A stretch of DNA of 64,000 bases from Acrocarpospora phusangensis (GCF_016862995.1 NZ_BOOA01000034.1:1-64000); one strand, 5' to 3'; shown: positions 45,511-55,055, counted from the first letter of the stretch. The notes: generated by a model from the sequence alone, not told the origin. Made by a program: numbers and translations.

Positions 45511-46287
45511 CTACTGCGGCGCCTCCGCGCTGGTGATGACCGCGAACCTGGCCCCGTGCGGGTCGGTGCAGACGGCGAAACGGCCGACGCCCTCCACCGC
45601 CATGGCGGGCAGCACGACGGCGCCGCCGGAGGCGTCGACCCGCACCAGGGTCGCGTCGCAGTCGGAGACCTCGAAGTAGGGCAGCCAGTGGGCCGTGTCG
45701 CCCTGCTCCAGCGGCATGATCCCGGCGATGTCGGGCTGCTTCCCTTCGGCGGTGGAGACCAGCACGTAGGTCAGGCCGCCGCCGAAGGGCACCTCCTTGA
45801 TGCTCCAGTCGAAGAGCGCGGTGTAGAAGTCGCGGACGGCGCTGGGGTCGGGCACGTAGAGCTCGGTCCAGCCGAGCGAGCCCGGCTCGGTGACGAGGTC
45901 GAGGCCGCGGGTCCCGCCGGGCTGCCAGACGGCGAACTCGGCGCCGCCCGGGTCGGTGAAGGCGGCCATGCGCCCGGCGTCGAAGACGTCGCCGGGCTCG
46001 ACCCGGACCGTTCCACCGTGCTCGCGGACCCGCCGGGCCGCCTCGTCGGCGTCGGGGGCGTGGAAGTACAGCGTCCAGGCGGGCCTGGCTCCGGGGTCCA
46101 TCAGCGGGCCGAGCGCGGCGACGGTCTTGCCCGCCTGCTGGAGGAAGCCGTAGCCGCCCGCGTCGGGGCCCGCGGAGTGGAAGACCCAGCCGAAGACCGC
46201 GCCGTAGAAGCCGGCGCTGGCCTCGGGGTCGGGGGAACCCAGGTCGATCCAGTTCGGCGCGCCCGGGTGGAAATCGGTGGTCAGCAT
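45511..46287 (-). CDS. VOC-family protein with two glyoxalase-like domains
   Basis: 258 residues from the ATG at 46287, preceded by AAGGAG. Two vicinal-oxygen-chelate domains: about 8-125 (PNWIDLGSPDPEASAGFYGAVFGW) and about 135-255 (GWTELYVPDPSAVRDFYTALFDW), each ending with a TDPxGAxFAV strand. Resembles the actinobacterial Cfp30B-like group, mostly of unknown activity; possible roles include detoxification or antibiotic binding. The 219-bp region upstream to the LAL regulator gene shows no clear operator. Confidence 0.88.
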   Translation of the reverse strand: MLTTDFHPGAPNWIDLGSPDPEASAGFYGAVFGWVFHSAGPDAGGYGFLQQAGKTVAALGPLMDPGARPAWTLYFHAPDADEAARRVREHGGTVRVEPGDVFDAGRMAAFTDPGGAEFAVWQPGGTRGLDLVTEPGSLGWTELYVPDPSAVRDFYTALFDWSIKEVPFGGGLTYVLVSTAEGKQPDIAGIMPLEQGDTAHWLPYFEVSDCDATLVRVDASGGAVVLPAMAVEGVGRFAVCTDPHGARFAVITSAEAPQ

Positions 46288-46506
46288 GGAATGCTCCTTC
46301 GCATCCGTGTCGGGGCGGCCAACGATGCCATGCGGGACCGACATTTTCCGGCGTCCTCTGATGGCCGTGCGCCGAGTGACGAATGTGACCAGACTGCAAA
46401 GCCTATTTCTGGGTTCGTGTCCGGGTTAATAGCGCTACGCCCCTCCAGGCTAGTCGCCGCTGGGTAAAGTGCCCGTGTGACAGCGGCCAAATGATCAGGT
46501 GACGGC

Positions 46507-49236
46507 ATGGATGGTCATACCGCCCCTCTGATCGGCCGGGGCGACCTCCTCCGGGAGCTGCGGGGAACGCTGGACGCGAGCCTGGACGGCGCGTTCCGGT
46601 TCCTGGCCCTGGAGGGCGAGCCGGGGGCGGGCAAGACCCGGCTGCTGGCCGAGTTACGCATGGCCGCCCGGGCCCGCGGCGGTCTGGCGCTGTGGGGCAG
46701 GGCGGCCGAGTTCGAGCAGGTCATCCCGTTCAGCGCGCTGGTGGACGCCCTGGACGGCCATCTGGAGGACGCGCGGATCCCGCCCGATCCCCTGCTGGCG
46801 ACGGTCTTCCCCGCGCTGGGCGCGGCCGCGGAGCCGGGGGACGACCGCAGCGGCCTGGCCAGGTACCGGCTCTACCGGGCGGTCATCGGCTTGCTGGAGC
46901 GGCTGGCCGAGCCGTCCGGGCTGGTCCTGATCCTGGACGACGTGCACTGGGCGGACGGCAGCACGATCGACTTCCTGGACCACGTGGTCCGGCATCCCCC
47001 GGCGGCGCGGGTGCTGATCGCCGTCGCGTACCGGCCGAAGCAGGCGTCGCCGCGGCTGGCCGGGGGCGGCAGCCGGATCACGGTGGGGCCGCTCAGCGAG
47101 GCCGAGGCCCACGAGCTGCTCGGTCCGGAGATCAGCAGGGGCCGCCGCCGCGCCCTGTACGAGGCGAGCGGCGGCAACCCCTTCTACCTCCAGGCCCTGG
47201 CCAGGATCGAGGCCGGAGACCTGCCGGCCACCCTGCACGCGGTACTCCAGCGCGAGCTGGCCGGCCTGTCCGGCGACGCCCTGCTGGTGGCCCAGTCCGC
47301 CGCCGTGGCCGCCGACGAGTTCGAACCCCGCCTGGCCGCCGTGGCCGCCGAGCTGGCCGACCCGGTCACCCTCAAGTCCCTGGACGAGCTGGTCGCCCGC
47401 GACCTGGTCCGCCCGGACGGCAGCCGCTTCCGCTTCCGCCACCCCCTGGTACGGCAGGCCGCCTACGAGTCCGCCGCCCCCGGCTGGCGGTTGGCCGCGC
47501 ACGCCAGGATCGCCGGGCACCTGGCGGCCGTCGGCGCCCCCGCCACGGTACGGGCACACCACGTCGAACGGTCGGCCACCTTCGGCGACCGGGAGGCGGT
47601 GGCCGTCCTGGTGGAGGCGGCCCGCGCGGTCGCCACCACCGCGCCCGCCACCACCGCGCACTGGCTGCGGGCCGCCATCCGGCTGCTCCCCGACGACACC
47701 GACGGCCGGGGCCACCGCCTGGACCTGCTGCTGGAGCTGGCGCGCGGCCAGGTGGTGTCCGGCTGGCTGGCCGAGGGCCGGGAGACCGCCTACGAGGTGC
47801 TGCGCCTGCTGCCGCGCGAGGACTACGCCAGGCGGGCCAGGGCGGCCCGGTTCTGCGCCCTGGTGGAACGCCTGCTGGACCGGCCCGCGCAGGGGCGGGC
47901 GGTGCTGCTGGCGGAGCTGCGGGAGATCCCCGACCCGAAGCTGCCCGAGGCGTACCCGATGCGGCTGCGGCTGGTGGCGGAGAGCCTGATGCGCGGCGAC
48001 CACCGGGCCGCCCAGGCGGTGCTCGACTTCATGCCGTCGGAACCGGCCGACCACGGCCTGGCGGTCGCGGTGGCCGCCCTGCGGCCGATGCCGGCCTACG
48101 CGGCGGCCCGCATCCCGGCCGCGATCGATCATCTGGACCGGGCGGACGCGCTGGTCGCGGTCACCCCGGACATCCAGCTGCTGGAGTGGATGGACACGAT
48201 CGCCTGGCTGTGCTGGGCGGAGCTGTGGCTGGGCCGCCACCGGTCGGCGGTGGACAGGTTCGAGCGGGCCATCGCGATCGCGAAGGCGACCGGGCAGACG
48301 TTCATCGTGACGAACATGCTGGCCGGCCAGGCCCGCGCGTACGGGGTGGTGGGCCGCCTGCCGGAGGGCGCGGTGGCGGCCGAGGAGTCGGCGGAGGTGG
48401 GCCGGCTGCTGCACTCGGGGTACGCGGTGGTGGTGGCCCAGGCCCAGCAGAGCCTGCTGGCCTGCCTGACCGGCCACGAGGAGCTGGCGGTACGGCTCGG
48501 CGAGGAGGCGGTCACCTCGGGGGTGAGCGCCCTGGAGTGGCCGGGCGCCCAGGCCCTCTACGCCTACGGCAACGCCCTCGCGCACACCGGGAGGGCCGCC
48601 CTCGCGCCGGTCACCGCCATCGAGGAGGCGTTCGCGGCCGGCCGATTGGACCAGTTCAGCATGTTGTCGTTCTGCGAGACGATGGCCGCGCACAGCGACG
48701 ACCGAGCCGCGTGGGCGGCGCGCGCGGCCGAGGTGGCCCATCCGGAGCTGGAGTTCAACGCCGGTTTCGTGCACCTGGCGGCGGCGCACGCGGGGTCGGG
48801 CACGGCGGCGGCCGATCTGGCGCTCCAGGCGGCCGGGATCCTGGCCGCCGCGGGTCAGCGGCCCGCCGCGGGGCGCGCCCTGCTCCGGGCCGGCTGCGCG
48901 CTGATCTCCGCGGGGCGCAAGCGGGACGCGCTCCCCCATCTGGGCGAGGCCGGGGAGCTGTTCGAGGCGTGCGGGGCGCCGGGGCTGCTGGCCCAGGCCG
49001 TACGGGAGCAGCGGCGGGCCGGGAAGCGGGTGCCGTCCAGGGGGAAGGGCGCGGGCGGGCACGGGCTGTCGCCCCGGGAACTGGAGATCGCCCGGCTGGT
49101 CGTCGAGGGGTGCACCAACCAGCAGATCGCGGAGCGGCTGTTCCTCAGCGTGCGGACGGTGGAGACGCACCTCTCCCACGCGTTCGAGAAGCTCGGGGTG
49201 ACGTCCAGGACCGGGCTGGCCATCGCCCTCAAGTAA
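46507..49236 (+). CDS. LAL-type LuxR regulator with AAA ATPase domain
   Basis: 909 residues. P-loop GEPGAGKT (37-44), Walker B LVLILDDVHWAD (about 139-150), a long TPR-like helical middle, and a C-terminal LuxR helix-turn-helix (LSPRELEIARLVVEGCTNQQ, LFLSVRTVETHLSHAFEKLG). Members of the large ATP-binding LuxR family (MalT relatives) are ATP-dependent activators, often for antibiotic clusters or sugar use. No target is evident: the neighbours are a VOC protein and a GMC oxidoreductase. Control of the NRPS operon 8 kb away is possible but unsupported. Confidence 0.93.
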   Translation: MDGHTAPLIGRGDLLRELRGTLDASLDGAFRFLALEGEPGAGKTRLLAELRMAARARGGLALWGRAAEFEQVIPFSALVDALDGHLEDARIPPDPLLATVFPALGAAAEPGDDRSGLARYRLYRAVIGLLERLAEPSGLVLILDDVHWADGSTIDFLDHVVRHPPAARVLIAVAYRPKQASPRLAGGGSRITVGPLSEAEAHELLGPEISRGRRRALYEASGGNPFYLQALARIEAGDLPATLHAVLQRELAGLSGDALLVAQSAAVAADEFEPRLAAVAAELADPVTLKSLDELVARDLVRPDGSRFRFRHPLVRQAAYESAAPGWRLAAHARIAGHLAAVGAPATVRAHHVERSATFGDREAVAVLVEAARAVATTAPATTAHWLRAAIRLLPDDTDGRGHRLDLLLELARGQVVSGWLAEGRETAYEVLRLLPREDYARRARAARFCALVERLLDRPAQGRAVLLAELREIPDPKLPEAYPMRLRLVAESLMRGDHRAAQAVLDFMPSEPADHGLAVAVAALRPMPAYAAARIPAAIDHLDRADALVAVTPDIQLLEWMDTIAWLCWAELWLGRHRSAVDRFERAIAIAKATGQTFIVTNMLAGQARAYGVVGRLPEGAVAAEESAEVGRLLHSGYAVVVAQAQQSLLACLTGHEELAVRLGEEAVTSGVSALEWPGAQALYAYGNALAHTGRAALAPVTAIEEAFAAGRLDQFSMLSFCETMAAHSDDRAAWAARAAEVAHPELEFNAGFVHLAAAHAGSGTAAADLALQAAGILAAAGQRPAAGRALLRAGCALISAGRKRDALPHLGEAGELFEACGAPGLLAQAVREQRRAGKRVPSRGKGAGGHGLSPRELEIARLVVEGCTNQQIAERLFLSVRTVETHLSHAFEKLGVTSRTGLAIALK

Positions 49237-49320
49237 CCACCGGAAGTACGTGTTTTCCACGATGCCCAAGATCCGCCCGTCCTGACATGGTGTGACTCCA
49301 GAGGCACGGGAGGCCCGTAC

Positions 49321-51459
49321 ATGCGGATCGCGCGTTCCACCACGGAGGGCGTCTCCGACGCCCGGCGCGCGGGCGTGGCGGCGGGGCGGACGGAGCACGT
49401 CGAGGTTCTGGTCGCCGGGTCCGGGTTCGGCGGCGCGGTCGCCGCCTACCGGCTGGCCGAGGCCGGGTTCGAGGTCGTGGTGATGGAGCGCGGCCGGGCC
49501 TGGCCGCCCGGTTCGTTCCCGCGCAGCCCGGCCGAGATGGGCCGCGCCTTCTGGGATCCGGCCGAGGGCCTGCACGGCCTGTTCGACGTGTGGCGCTTCG
49601 GCGACCGCGACTCGGTGGTGGCCAGCGGGCTCGGCGGCGGGTCGCTGATCTACGCGAACGTGCTGCTCCGCAAGGAGGAGCGCTGGTTCGTCCGGGAGTC
49701 GCCGCTGCCGGGCGGCGGCCACGAGCACTGGCCGGTCAGCCGGGAGGCGCTGGATCCGCACTACGACGCGGTCGAGCGCATGCTGGGCGCCACGCCGTAC
49801 CCGCTGGACCAGGACGCCTACCGGGACACGGCCAAGACGCGCGCGACGCAGGACGCGGCGGCCGAGCTGGGCCTGGACTGGCGGCTGCCGCCGCTGGCGG
49901 TCAGCTTCGCACCCGAGCCGGAGGCCCGCCCGGGTCTCGGCCTGCCGATCGCGGACCCCGGGTACGGCAACCTGCACGGCCTGCCCCGGCGGACCTGCAA
50001 ACTCTGCGGCGAGTGCGTCATCGGCTGCAACGAGGGCGCGAAGAACAGCCTGGACCACACGTACCTGTCGGCGGCCCGCCACCACGGCGCCGACCTGCGC
50101 ACGCTGCACGAAATCAAGACGATCGCCCCCAGGCCGGGCGGCGGCTACGAGGTCGGTTATGTCACGCACGCGCCAGGCGGCAGGGCGCGGACGATCGCCT
50201 GCGACCGGCTGGTGCTGGCGGCGGGCACCTACGGCACCACGTACCTGCTGCTCAGGAATCAGGACCGGCTGCCCGGCCTCAGCGGCGCGCTCGGCACCCG
50301 GTTCTCCGGCAACGGCGACCTGATCTCCTTCCTGCTGCGCGCCCGGGACCGGCCGATCGCGGCCAGCCGGGGCCCGGTCGTCACCAGCTCGATCCGGCTG
50401 CCCGGCGGCGCGTACATCCAGGAGGGCGGTTTCCCCGCCTTCGTGGACTGGATCGCCGAGTTGATGGGCGCGGGCGAGCTGTCCAGCCGTTCGCTGCCCG
50501 TCATGGGCATGGGCAGGGAGGCGCCCGACGGGGTGCTCCGCCTGCGCGGCGAGCGGCTGGTGCTGGACCGGGACGCGGAGACCAGGCGCGACTACTACGA
50601 GCGGCTGAGCGGCGCCATGCGGCGGATCGGGGACGTGCTCGGCGCCGAGTACTCCGACGCGCCGCTGCGCCGGCTGCTCACCGCGCACCCGCTCGGCGGC
50701 GCCCCGATGGGCCGCCACATCGGCGAGGGCGTCTGCGACTCCCGCGGCGAGGTCTTCGGCTTCCCCGGCCTGTACGTCGCCGACGGCGCGGCCATGCCGG
50801 GCCCGGTCGGCCCGAACCCGTCGCTGACCATCGCCGCCATGGCGGACCGGATGGCCGACGGGATCGCCGCCAAGAGAAGGCGCGGCGCTCCCGGGTCCAC
50901 CGCCCTTTCGTTCACCGAGGAGATGCGCGGCGCGCTCGACGGCGGCGACCGCCTCGCTTTCCGGCTCACCATCACCGCCCATGACGTGAACCGCTTTCTC
51001 ACCGAGCCCGCGCACCTCGCCCGGGCCGAGGGATGGATCGACGCCGCCATTTGCGGGGGCCGGCGCCCGATCGAGCGGGGCTGGTTCAACCTCTTCGCGC
51101 CTGGAGAGGCGCCCGACCGGAGAGAGATGCGGTACCAGCTGCATTTCCGGGACGGCGAGAACCAGCCCCGCACCCTCCTGGGCGTCAAGCACGTACGGCA
51201 CAGCCCCGCCGTCTGGCCGGACCCCACGACCCTGCGCGTCACCCTGCTGGCGGGCCACCTGAACGAGGACGAGGACGACGACGAGGAGGATGCTGTGCTC
51301 GCGACCGGCGCCCTGCGCGTCCTCCCGTCGGACCTGGCCAGAACGCTCACCACGTTCCGCGTCAGCGGCCCCGGCGGCCCATCCGCCCTGGCCCGCTTCG
51401 GCACCTTCTACCTCGGCGAGGTCTGGAACGCGTACGGCCCCTACCCTTCGGAGGGCTGA
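49321..51459 (+). CDS. GMC oxidoreductase, cholesterol-oxidase-like, with cysteine cluster
   Basis: 712 residues. FAD-binding GAGxxG-type motif VAGSGFGGAVAAYRL (about 31-45), GGGSLIYANV, then a cysteine cluster CKLCGECVIGC (CxxCxxCxxxC) resembling an Fe-S ligand set, LVLAAGTYGTTYLL, and the C-terminal GMC part HPLGGAPMG with GPVGPNPSLTIAAMADRM. About 170 further residues form an extra beta-rich domain with an acidic run (NEDEDDDEEDA). Close to cholesterol oxidase-like flavoproteins of mycobacteria and Streptomyces; sterol activity is not proven. The start is the ATG at 49321; the first 25 residues may be dispensable. Overlaps the convergent polymerase gene by 19 bp. Confidence 0.88.
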   Translation: MRIARSTTEGVSDARRAGVAAGRTEHVEVLVAGSGFGGAVAAYRLAEAGFEVVVMERGRAWPPGSFPRSPAEMGRAFWDPAEGLHGLFDVWRFGDRDSVVASGLGGGSLIYANVLLRKEERWFVRESPLPGGGHEHWPVSREALDPHYDAVERMLGATPYPLDQDAYRDTAKTRATQDAAAELGLDWRLPPLAVSFAPEPEARPGLGLPIADPGYGNLHGLPRRTCKLCGECVIGCNEGAKNSLDHTYLSAARHHGADLRTLHEIKTIAPRPGGGYEVGYVTHAPGGRARTIACDRLVLAAGTYGTTYLLLRNQDRLPGLSGALGTRFSGNGDLISFLLRARDRPIAASRGPVVTSSIRLPGGAYIQEGGFPAFVDWIAELMGAGELSSRSLPVMGMGREAPDGVLRLRGERLVLDRDAETRRDYYERLSGAMRRIGDVLGAEYSDAPLRRLLTAHPLGGAPMGRHIGEGVCDSRGEVFGFPGLYVADGAAMPGPVGPNPSLTIAAMADRMADGIAAKRRRGAPGSTALSFTEEMRGALDGGDRLAFRLTITAHDVNRFLTEPAHLARAEGWIDAAICGGRRPIERGWFNLFAPGEAPDRREMRYQLHFRDGENQPRTLLGVKHVRHSPAVWPDPTTLRVTLLAGHLNEDEDDDEEDAVLATGALRVLPSDLARTLTTFRVSGPGGPSALARFGTFYLGEVWNAYGPYPSEG

Positions 51460-52658
51460 TGGCGCTCCCTCGCCCACGGGTCGTAGTCGACCTCCAGCGC
51501 CTCCTGCGCGGGCCGCTCCCCTTCGGGCACGTGCTGGAGGTTGACCCGGATCCGGGTCCAAGCGGAGCTGCGGCCACGCATGGAGTCGACCAGCACGTCC
51601 GCGGGTTCCAGCAGGGCGGCGACGTCCGGGTGGCGGGCCTTCCAGCGGTCGAACCCGGCCATCGCCTCGGCCTTGGTCTCCGCTCTGGCGATCTCGATCA
51701 GCGGCATGGTGGACTGCCGCCGGCCGGTGCCCTTCGGCGCGCGGGGGCGCGGGCCCTGCTCCTTGGCCAGCGCGAGCAGCGACTCCAGCGAACCCTCGAC
51801 GGCCTGGGAGTCCATCGCCGCCCAGGGGTCGCCGGCGGCGGCGAAGCGGGCCGGGACCGTGTCGATCGAGAACGCCTCCGGGCGGCAGCCGCGCACCTCC
51901 TCCCAGGCGAGCGGCGTGGACACCAGGCCGGTCGGGCGCACGCTGTAGGCGGAGGCGACGGTCCGGTCGCGGGCATTCTGGTTGAAGTCCACGAACACGC
52001 CCTGCCGTTCCTCCTTCCACCAGTGGCTGGTCGCCAGGCCGGGCGCGCGGCTCTCGATCTCCCTGGCCACCGCCTCGGCCGCCCGGCGCAGCTCCTGGAA
52101 GGTCCAGCCCGGGGTGATCCTGGCGTACACGTGGAAGCCGCGGGAACCGGACGTCTTCGGCCACGCCGTCAGGCCGTGCTCGCCCAGCACGTCCCTGGCC
52201 AGGAACGCCACGTCCACGATCTCGTCCCAGGACACGCCGGGCACCGGGTCCAGGTCGATGCGCAGCTCGTCCGGACGGTCCAGGTCCGGCACGCGCACCG
52301 GATGCGGGTTCAGATCCACGCACCCCAGGTTGACCGTCCACAGCAGAGCGGCCAGATCACGGCCCACGACCTCCTCCGCCGAGCGCCCCGACGGGTAGCG
52401 GAACTCGGCGACCTCGATCCAGGCGGGCCGCTTCGCGGGCGCGCGCTTCTGGAAGAACGGCTCCGCGTCCACCCCGTGCACGAAACGTTTGAGCACCAGC
52501 GGGCGGTCCGCGACGCCGCGCAGCGCGCCCTCGCCCACGGCGAGATAGAAGCGCACCAGATCCAGCTTGGTGTGGCCGGTCCGGGGGAAGACCACCCGCC
52601 CGGGGCTGGTGATCCGCACCTCCCGGCCGGCGACCTCGATGATCTCCGCGTCGGACAC
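51441..52658 (-). CDS. LigD-type primase-polymerase, stand-alone
   Basis: 405 residues. The first about 290 form an archaeo-eukaryotic primase fold as in the polymerase domain of LigD: GHTKLDLVRFYLAV, the metal-binding DLDP in LRIDLDPVPG, KTSGSRGFHVYARI, and RPTGLVSTPLAWEEV. A C-terminal extension (about 300-405) has no nuclease or ligase motif. In non-homologous end joining this domain adds nucleotides, preferably ribonucleotides, at breaks. No ku or ligase gene is in the window, so it acts with partners encoded elsewhere. The ribokinase gene follows on the same strand, upstream by 55 bp. Confidence 0.9.
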   Translation of the reverse strand: MSDAEIIEVAGREVRITSPGRVVFPRTGHTKLDLVRFYLAVGEGALRGVADRPLVLKRFVHGVDAEPFFQKRAPAKRPAWIEVAEFRYPSGRSAEEVVGRDLAALLWTVNLGCVDLNPHPVRVPDLDRPDELRIDLDPVPGVSWDEIVDVAFLARDVLGEHGLTAWPKTSGSRGFHVYARITPGWTFQELRRAAEAVAREIESRAPGLATSHWWKEERQGVFVDFNQNARDRTVASAYSVRPTGLVSTPLAWEEVRGCRPEAFSIDTVPARFAAAGDPWAAMDSQAVEGSLESLLALAKEQGPRPRAPKGTGRRQSTMPLIEIARAETKAEAMAGFDRWKARHPDVAALLEPADVLVDSMRGRSSAWTRIRVNLQHVPEGERPAQEALEVDYDPWARERHQPSEG

Positions 52659-52713
52659 AAGCCCACGATACGTCGTGGCACCGACAACGGGCCGGACGGC
52701 GGCGCGCGACCGG

Positions 52714-53610
52714 CTAGGGGTTGGCCAGCGGCTGGTCCTCCAGCGCCCGGTCGATGTCCCGCCGGTACGGCATCGACGTGGACGCCCCCGGCCGCTGGAC
52801 CGAGAGCGCCGCCGCCGTGGAGGCGAACCGCAGGAAGTACTCCGCGCCGTGCCCCTCCGCCCGCGCCACCGCGAGCGCGCCGACGAAGGTGTCGCCCGCC
52901 GCCGTGGTGTCGACCGCCTTGGCCGGCACGGCGGGGGCCCAGAGGCGTGAGCCGTCGCGTGAGCCGTACAGGGCGCCTTTGGATCCCAGAGTGACCACCA
53001 GCTCCGGAACGCGCTCCAGAAGGGCTTCCAGGGCTCTGTCGGGCGCTCCCAGGCCGGTGATCGCGGCTGCCTCGTGCTCGTTGCAGACGAGCAGGGTCAT
53101 GGCGGCGAGGAGTTCGTCCGGCAGTTCGGCCACCGGGGCGGGGGTGAGGATCACGGGGGCCGGGGAGGCGACGGCCGCCGCCACGACCGCGTCCATGGGC
53201 AGTTCCAGCTGGAGGAGGAGGGCGTCCGACCCGGCGATCAGTTCCAGGTCCCGCTCCGAGGGACCGGTCACGGTTCCGTTCGCGCCCGGGACGACGATGA
53301 TCGAGTTCCCGCCGCCCTCCTCGACCACGATGTGCGCGATGCCGGAGGGCCCGTCCACCGTCCGCAGCCCTTCGGTGTTCACTCCGGCGTCGTCCAGAGC
53401 CGCGCGCAACGCCGGGCCGAAGGCGTCGGACCCCACCGCCCCGAGGAAGGAGACCTCCGCGCCGGCCCGCGCCGCCGCGATCGCTTGGTTTGCTCCCTTT
53501 CCCCCGGGAACCGTGCGAAACTCGGTCCCTGATACCGTTTCCCCCAGGTGAGGGGCTCGCGGGACGTACGCGACGAGGTCCATGTTGGCGCTGCCGAATA
53601 CCGTGATCAC
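52714..53610 (-). CDS. rbsK: Ribokinase (PfkB family)
   Basis: 298 residues from GTG. PfkB signature 1 (VPGGKGANQAIAAARAG, about 34-50), GSANMDLV substrate strand, NEHEAAAITG, and signature 2 DTTAAGDTFVGAL with the catalytic Asp. Phosphorylates ribose at O5 using ATP in the cytoplasm. No ribose transporter or LacI regulator is adjacent. Start supported by GAAGG and a more distant GGAGG. Confidence 0.92.
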   Translation of the reverse strand: MITVFGSANMDLVAYVPRAPHLGETVSGTEFRTVPGGKGANQAIAAARAGAEVSFLGAVGSDAFGPALRAALDDAGVNTEGLRTVDGPSGIAHIVVEEGGGNSIIVVPGANGTVTGPSERDLELIAGSDALLLQLELPMDAVVAAAVASPAPVILTPAPVAELPDELLAAMTLLVCNEHEAAAITGLGAPDRALEALLERVPELVVTLGSKGALYGSRDGSRLWAPAVPAKAVDTTAAGDTFVGALAVARAEGHGAEYFLRFASTAAALSVQRPGASTSMPYRRDIDRALEDQPLANP

Positions 53611-53654
53611 GCCTTCTATGTTCCTCCTGCGGAACGCATCGGCCCGTCGACTCC

Positions 53655-53681
53655 ACTAATTCGGCTGATTAGTCCTAGAAT
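53655..53681 (+). promoter_or_regulatory. Putative operator and -10 of the CbiX-like gene
   Basis: ACTAAT-N7-ATTAGT (53655-53673) is an inverted repeat, followed by TAGAAT (53676-53681), a good -10 just eight bases before the GTG start. That spacing implies a leaderless transcript. No convincing -35. Confidence 0.45.
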
Positions 53682-53689
53682 CCGCCGAT

Positions 53690-54601
53690 GTGAACGAAGG
53701 TCATGACGTTCCGGCGAAGCTCCCCATCCGGGAGCGCTCGTCGCGCCCCGGCGGAGGCGGCCGCCATCGCAGGCCGCTGCCCGTCACGCTGCCCGCTGAC
53801 GCGCCCACGCTGGTGCTCGCGGTCCCAGGGGCGGTGGACGATGTCGTGACCGAGTTGACGTCGATCATCCGCGTGGACAACCCGCAACTCGACCTCCGGC
53901 CCGTCTCCCTCAGCGACGGCGGCGCCGACCTGGCCAAGGAGTTCTCCTCGATCGCGGCCGAGCGCGCCGCCCGCGGCTTCGCCGCCGAGAGCGACGGGGA
54001 GACGCGTCCCCGCGCCGCCGTCGTGGTCCCGCTGATCACCGGCGCGCACCCGCGCGTGATGCGCTCGGTCCGGGACGCCGTCGCCGAGAGCGAGGCCCCG
54101 GTGACCGTCACCGACCCGCTCGGCCCGCACCCGTTCCTCGCCGAGGCCCTGCACGTACGCCTGTCGGAGCGCGGCCTGGCCCGCGCCGACCGCATCCGCC
54201 TGTTCAACGTGACCTCGCCGGTGGACGGCATCATCGTGGCCACCGTCGGCGGCGACGAGTCCGCCCGCGCCGCGGACGCCACCGCCGTCCTGCTGGCCGC
54301 CCGCCTGGCCCTGCCGGTGGTGCCCGCCGCCTTCGACGGCCGCCCCACGGTGGCCGACGCCGCCGACCGGCTGCGCAACATCGGCGCGTCCCGGATCGCG
54401 CTCGCGCCGTTCGTGATCGGGCCCGAGGTGGATCCGGACCGGATCGCCGCCGCGGCGGCGGACTGCACGGGCTGCGCGTCGCCGCTGGGCGCGCACGAGG
54501 CGGTCGCCCGCATGGTGGCCGTCCGGTACGGCGCGATCCTGGGCAACCTGACCGAGGACTTCGAGGAGTTCCCGGAGGAGTTCTCCGAGGGAGAGGGCTA
54601 G
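53690..54601 (+). CDS. Sirohydrochlorin chelatase (CbiX)-like protein
   Basis: 303 residues from GTG without a Shine-Dalgarno site, consistent with a leaderless message. Two CbiX-like halves: TLVLAVPGAVDDVV ... AAVVVPLITGAHPRV and LPVVPAAFDGRPTVADAADRLRNIG ... IALAPFVIGPEVDPDRI. The histidine in the first half (GAHPRV) fits a chelatase metal ligand; the second half is less conserved. The protein ends in a highly acidic tail (EDFEEFPEEFSEGEG). CbiX enzymes insert cobalt or iron into sirohydrochlorin; without other corrin genes nearby the metal and role are uncertain. Confidence 0.8.
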   Translation: MNEGHDVPAKLPIRERSSRPGGGGRHRRPLPVTLPADAPTLVLAVPGAVDDVVTELTSIIRVDNPQLDLRPVSLSDGGADLAKEFSSIAAERAARGFAAESDGETRPRAAVVVPLITGAHPRVMRSVRDAVAESEAPVTVTDPLGPHPFLAEALHVRLSERGLARADRIRLFNVTSPVDGIIVATVGGDESARAADATAVLLAARLALPVVPAAFDGRPTVADAADRLRNIGASRIALAPFVIGPEVDPDRIAAAAADCTGCASPLGAHEAVARMVAVRYGAILGNLTEDFEEFPEEFSEGEG

Positions 54602-54619
54602 AGAGGCCCTAGAGGGGCC

Positions 54620-54979
54620 CTATAGAGGCCTTCGCCCGGCGAAGCCGAGTTCGCTGCGGTGGTACCAGGCGAGTTCGCTTTCGCCCTCGATCCAGCAGAG
54701 CCGCACCGACACGCCGTCCCTGACGGCGGGGAAGTCGATCAGGACGGGCGCGATGCCCTTCAGCTCGATGCCCTGGTCGGCGAACCAACCGATGATCTCC
54801 GCCAGCCGGGCCTCCAGGCCCTTGGCCTCGGCGAGGCCGCCGCGCGCCGAGGTGCCGGACTGTTTCAGGTCGTAGCCCAGCTCGGCCAGGTCGGCCCGCA
54901 GCTCGATCAGCTCGGCGACCAACTCGCGCGCCTCGGGCATGAGCGAGCGGGCACCCTCGACACTGAAGATCCTCTCCAT
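54620..54979 (-). CDS. DUF2203 family protein
   Basis: 119 residues, full length for DUF2203: opens MERIFSVEGARSLMPEARE, central helical coil (ELIELRADLAELGYDLKQ), then GIELKGIAPVLIDFPA and a C-terminal CWIEGESELAWYHR. Cytoplasmic, widely conserved in actinobacteria, function unknown. Convergent with the CbiX-like gene (18 bp). Confidence 0.88.
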   Translation of the reverse strand: MERIFSVEGARSLMPEARELVAELIELRADLAELGYDLKQSGTSARGGLAEAKGLEARLAEIIGWFADQGIELKGIAPVLIDFPAVRDGVSVRLCWIEGESELAWYHRSELGFAGRRPL

Positions 54980-55055
54980 CCGCCGAGGTTATCGCGACTT
55001 CCGGGCCGCCCGGCGCCCGCTCGGGCGCGCTGGCCCAGATCACCCCGGAGCCGCT

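Noticed and set aside
46654-52341. 1895-codon minus-strand open frame
   Set aside because: It spans the LAL and GMC genes in antisense and part of the LigD-type gene in another frame; no domain is recognisable.
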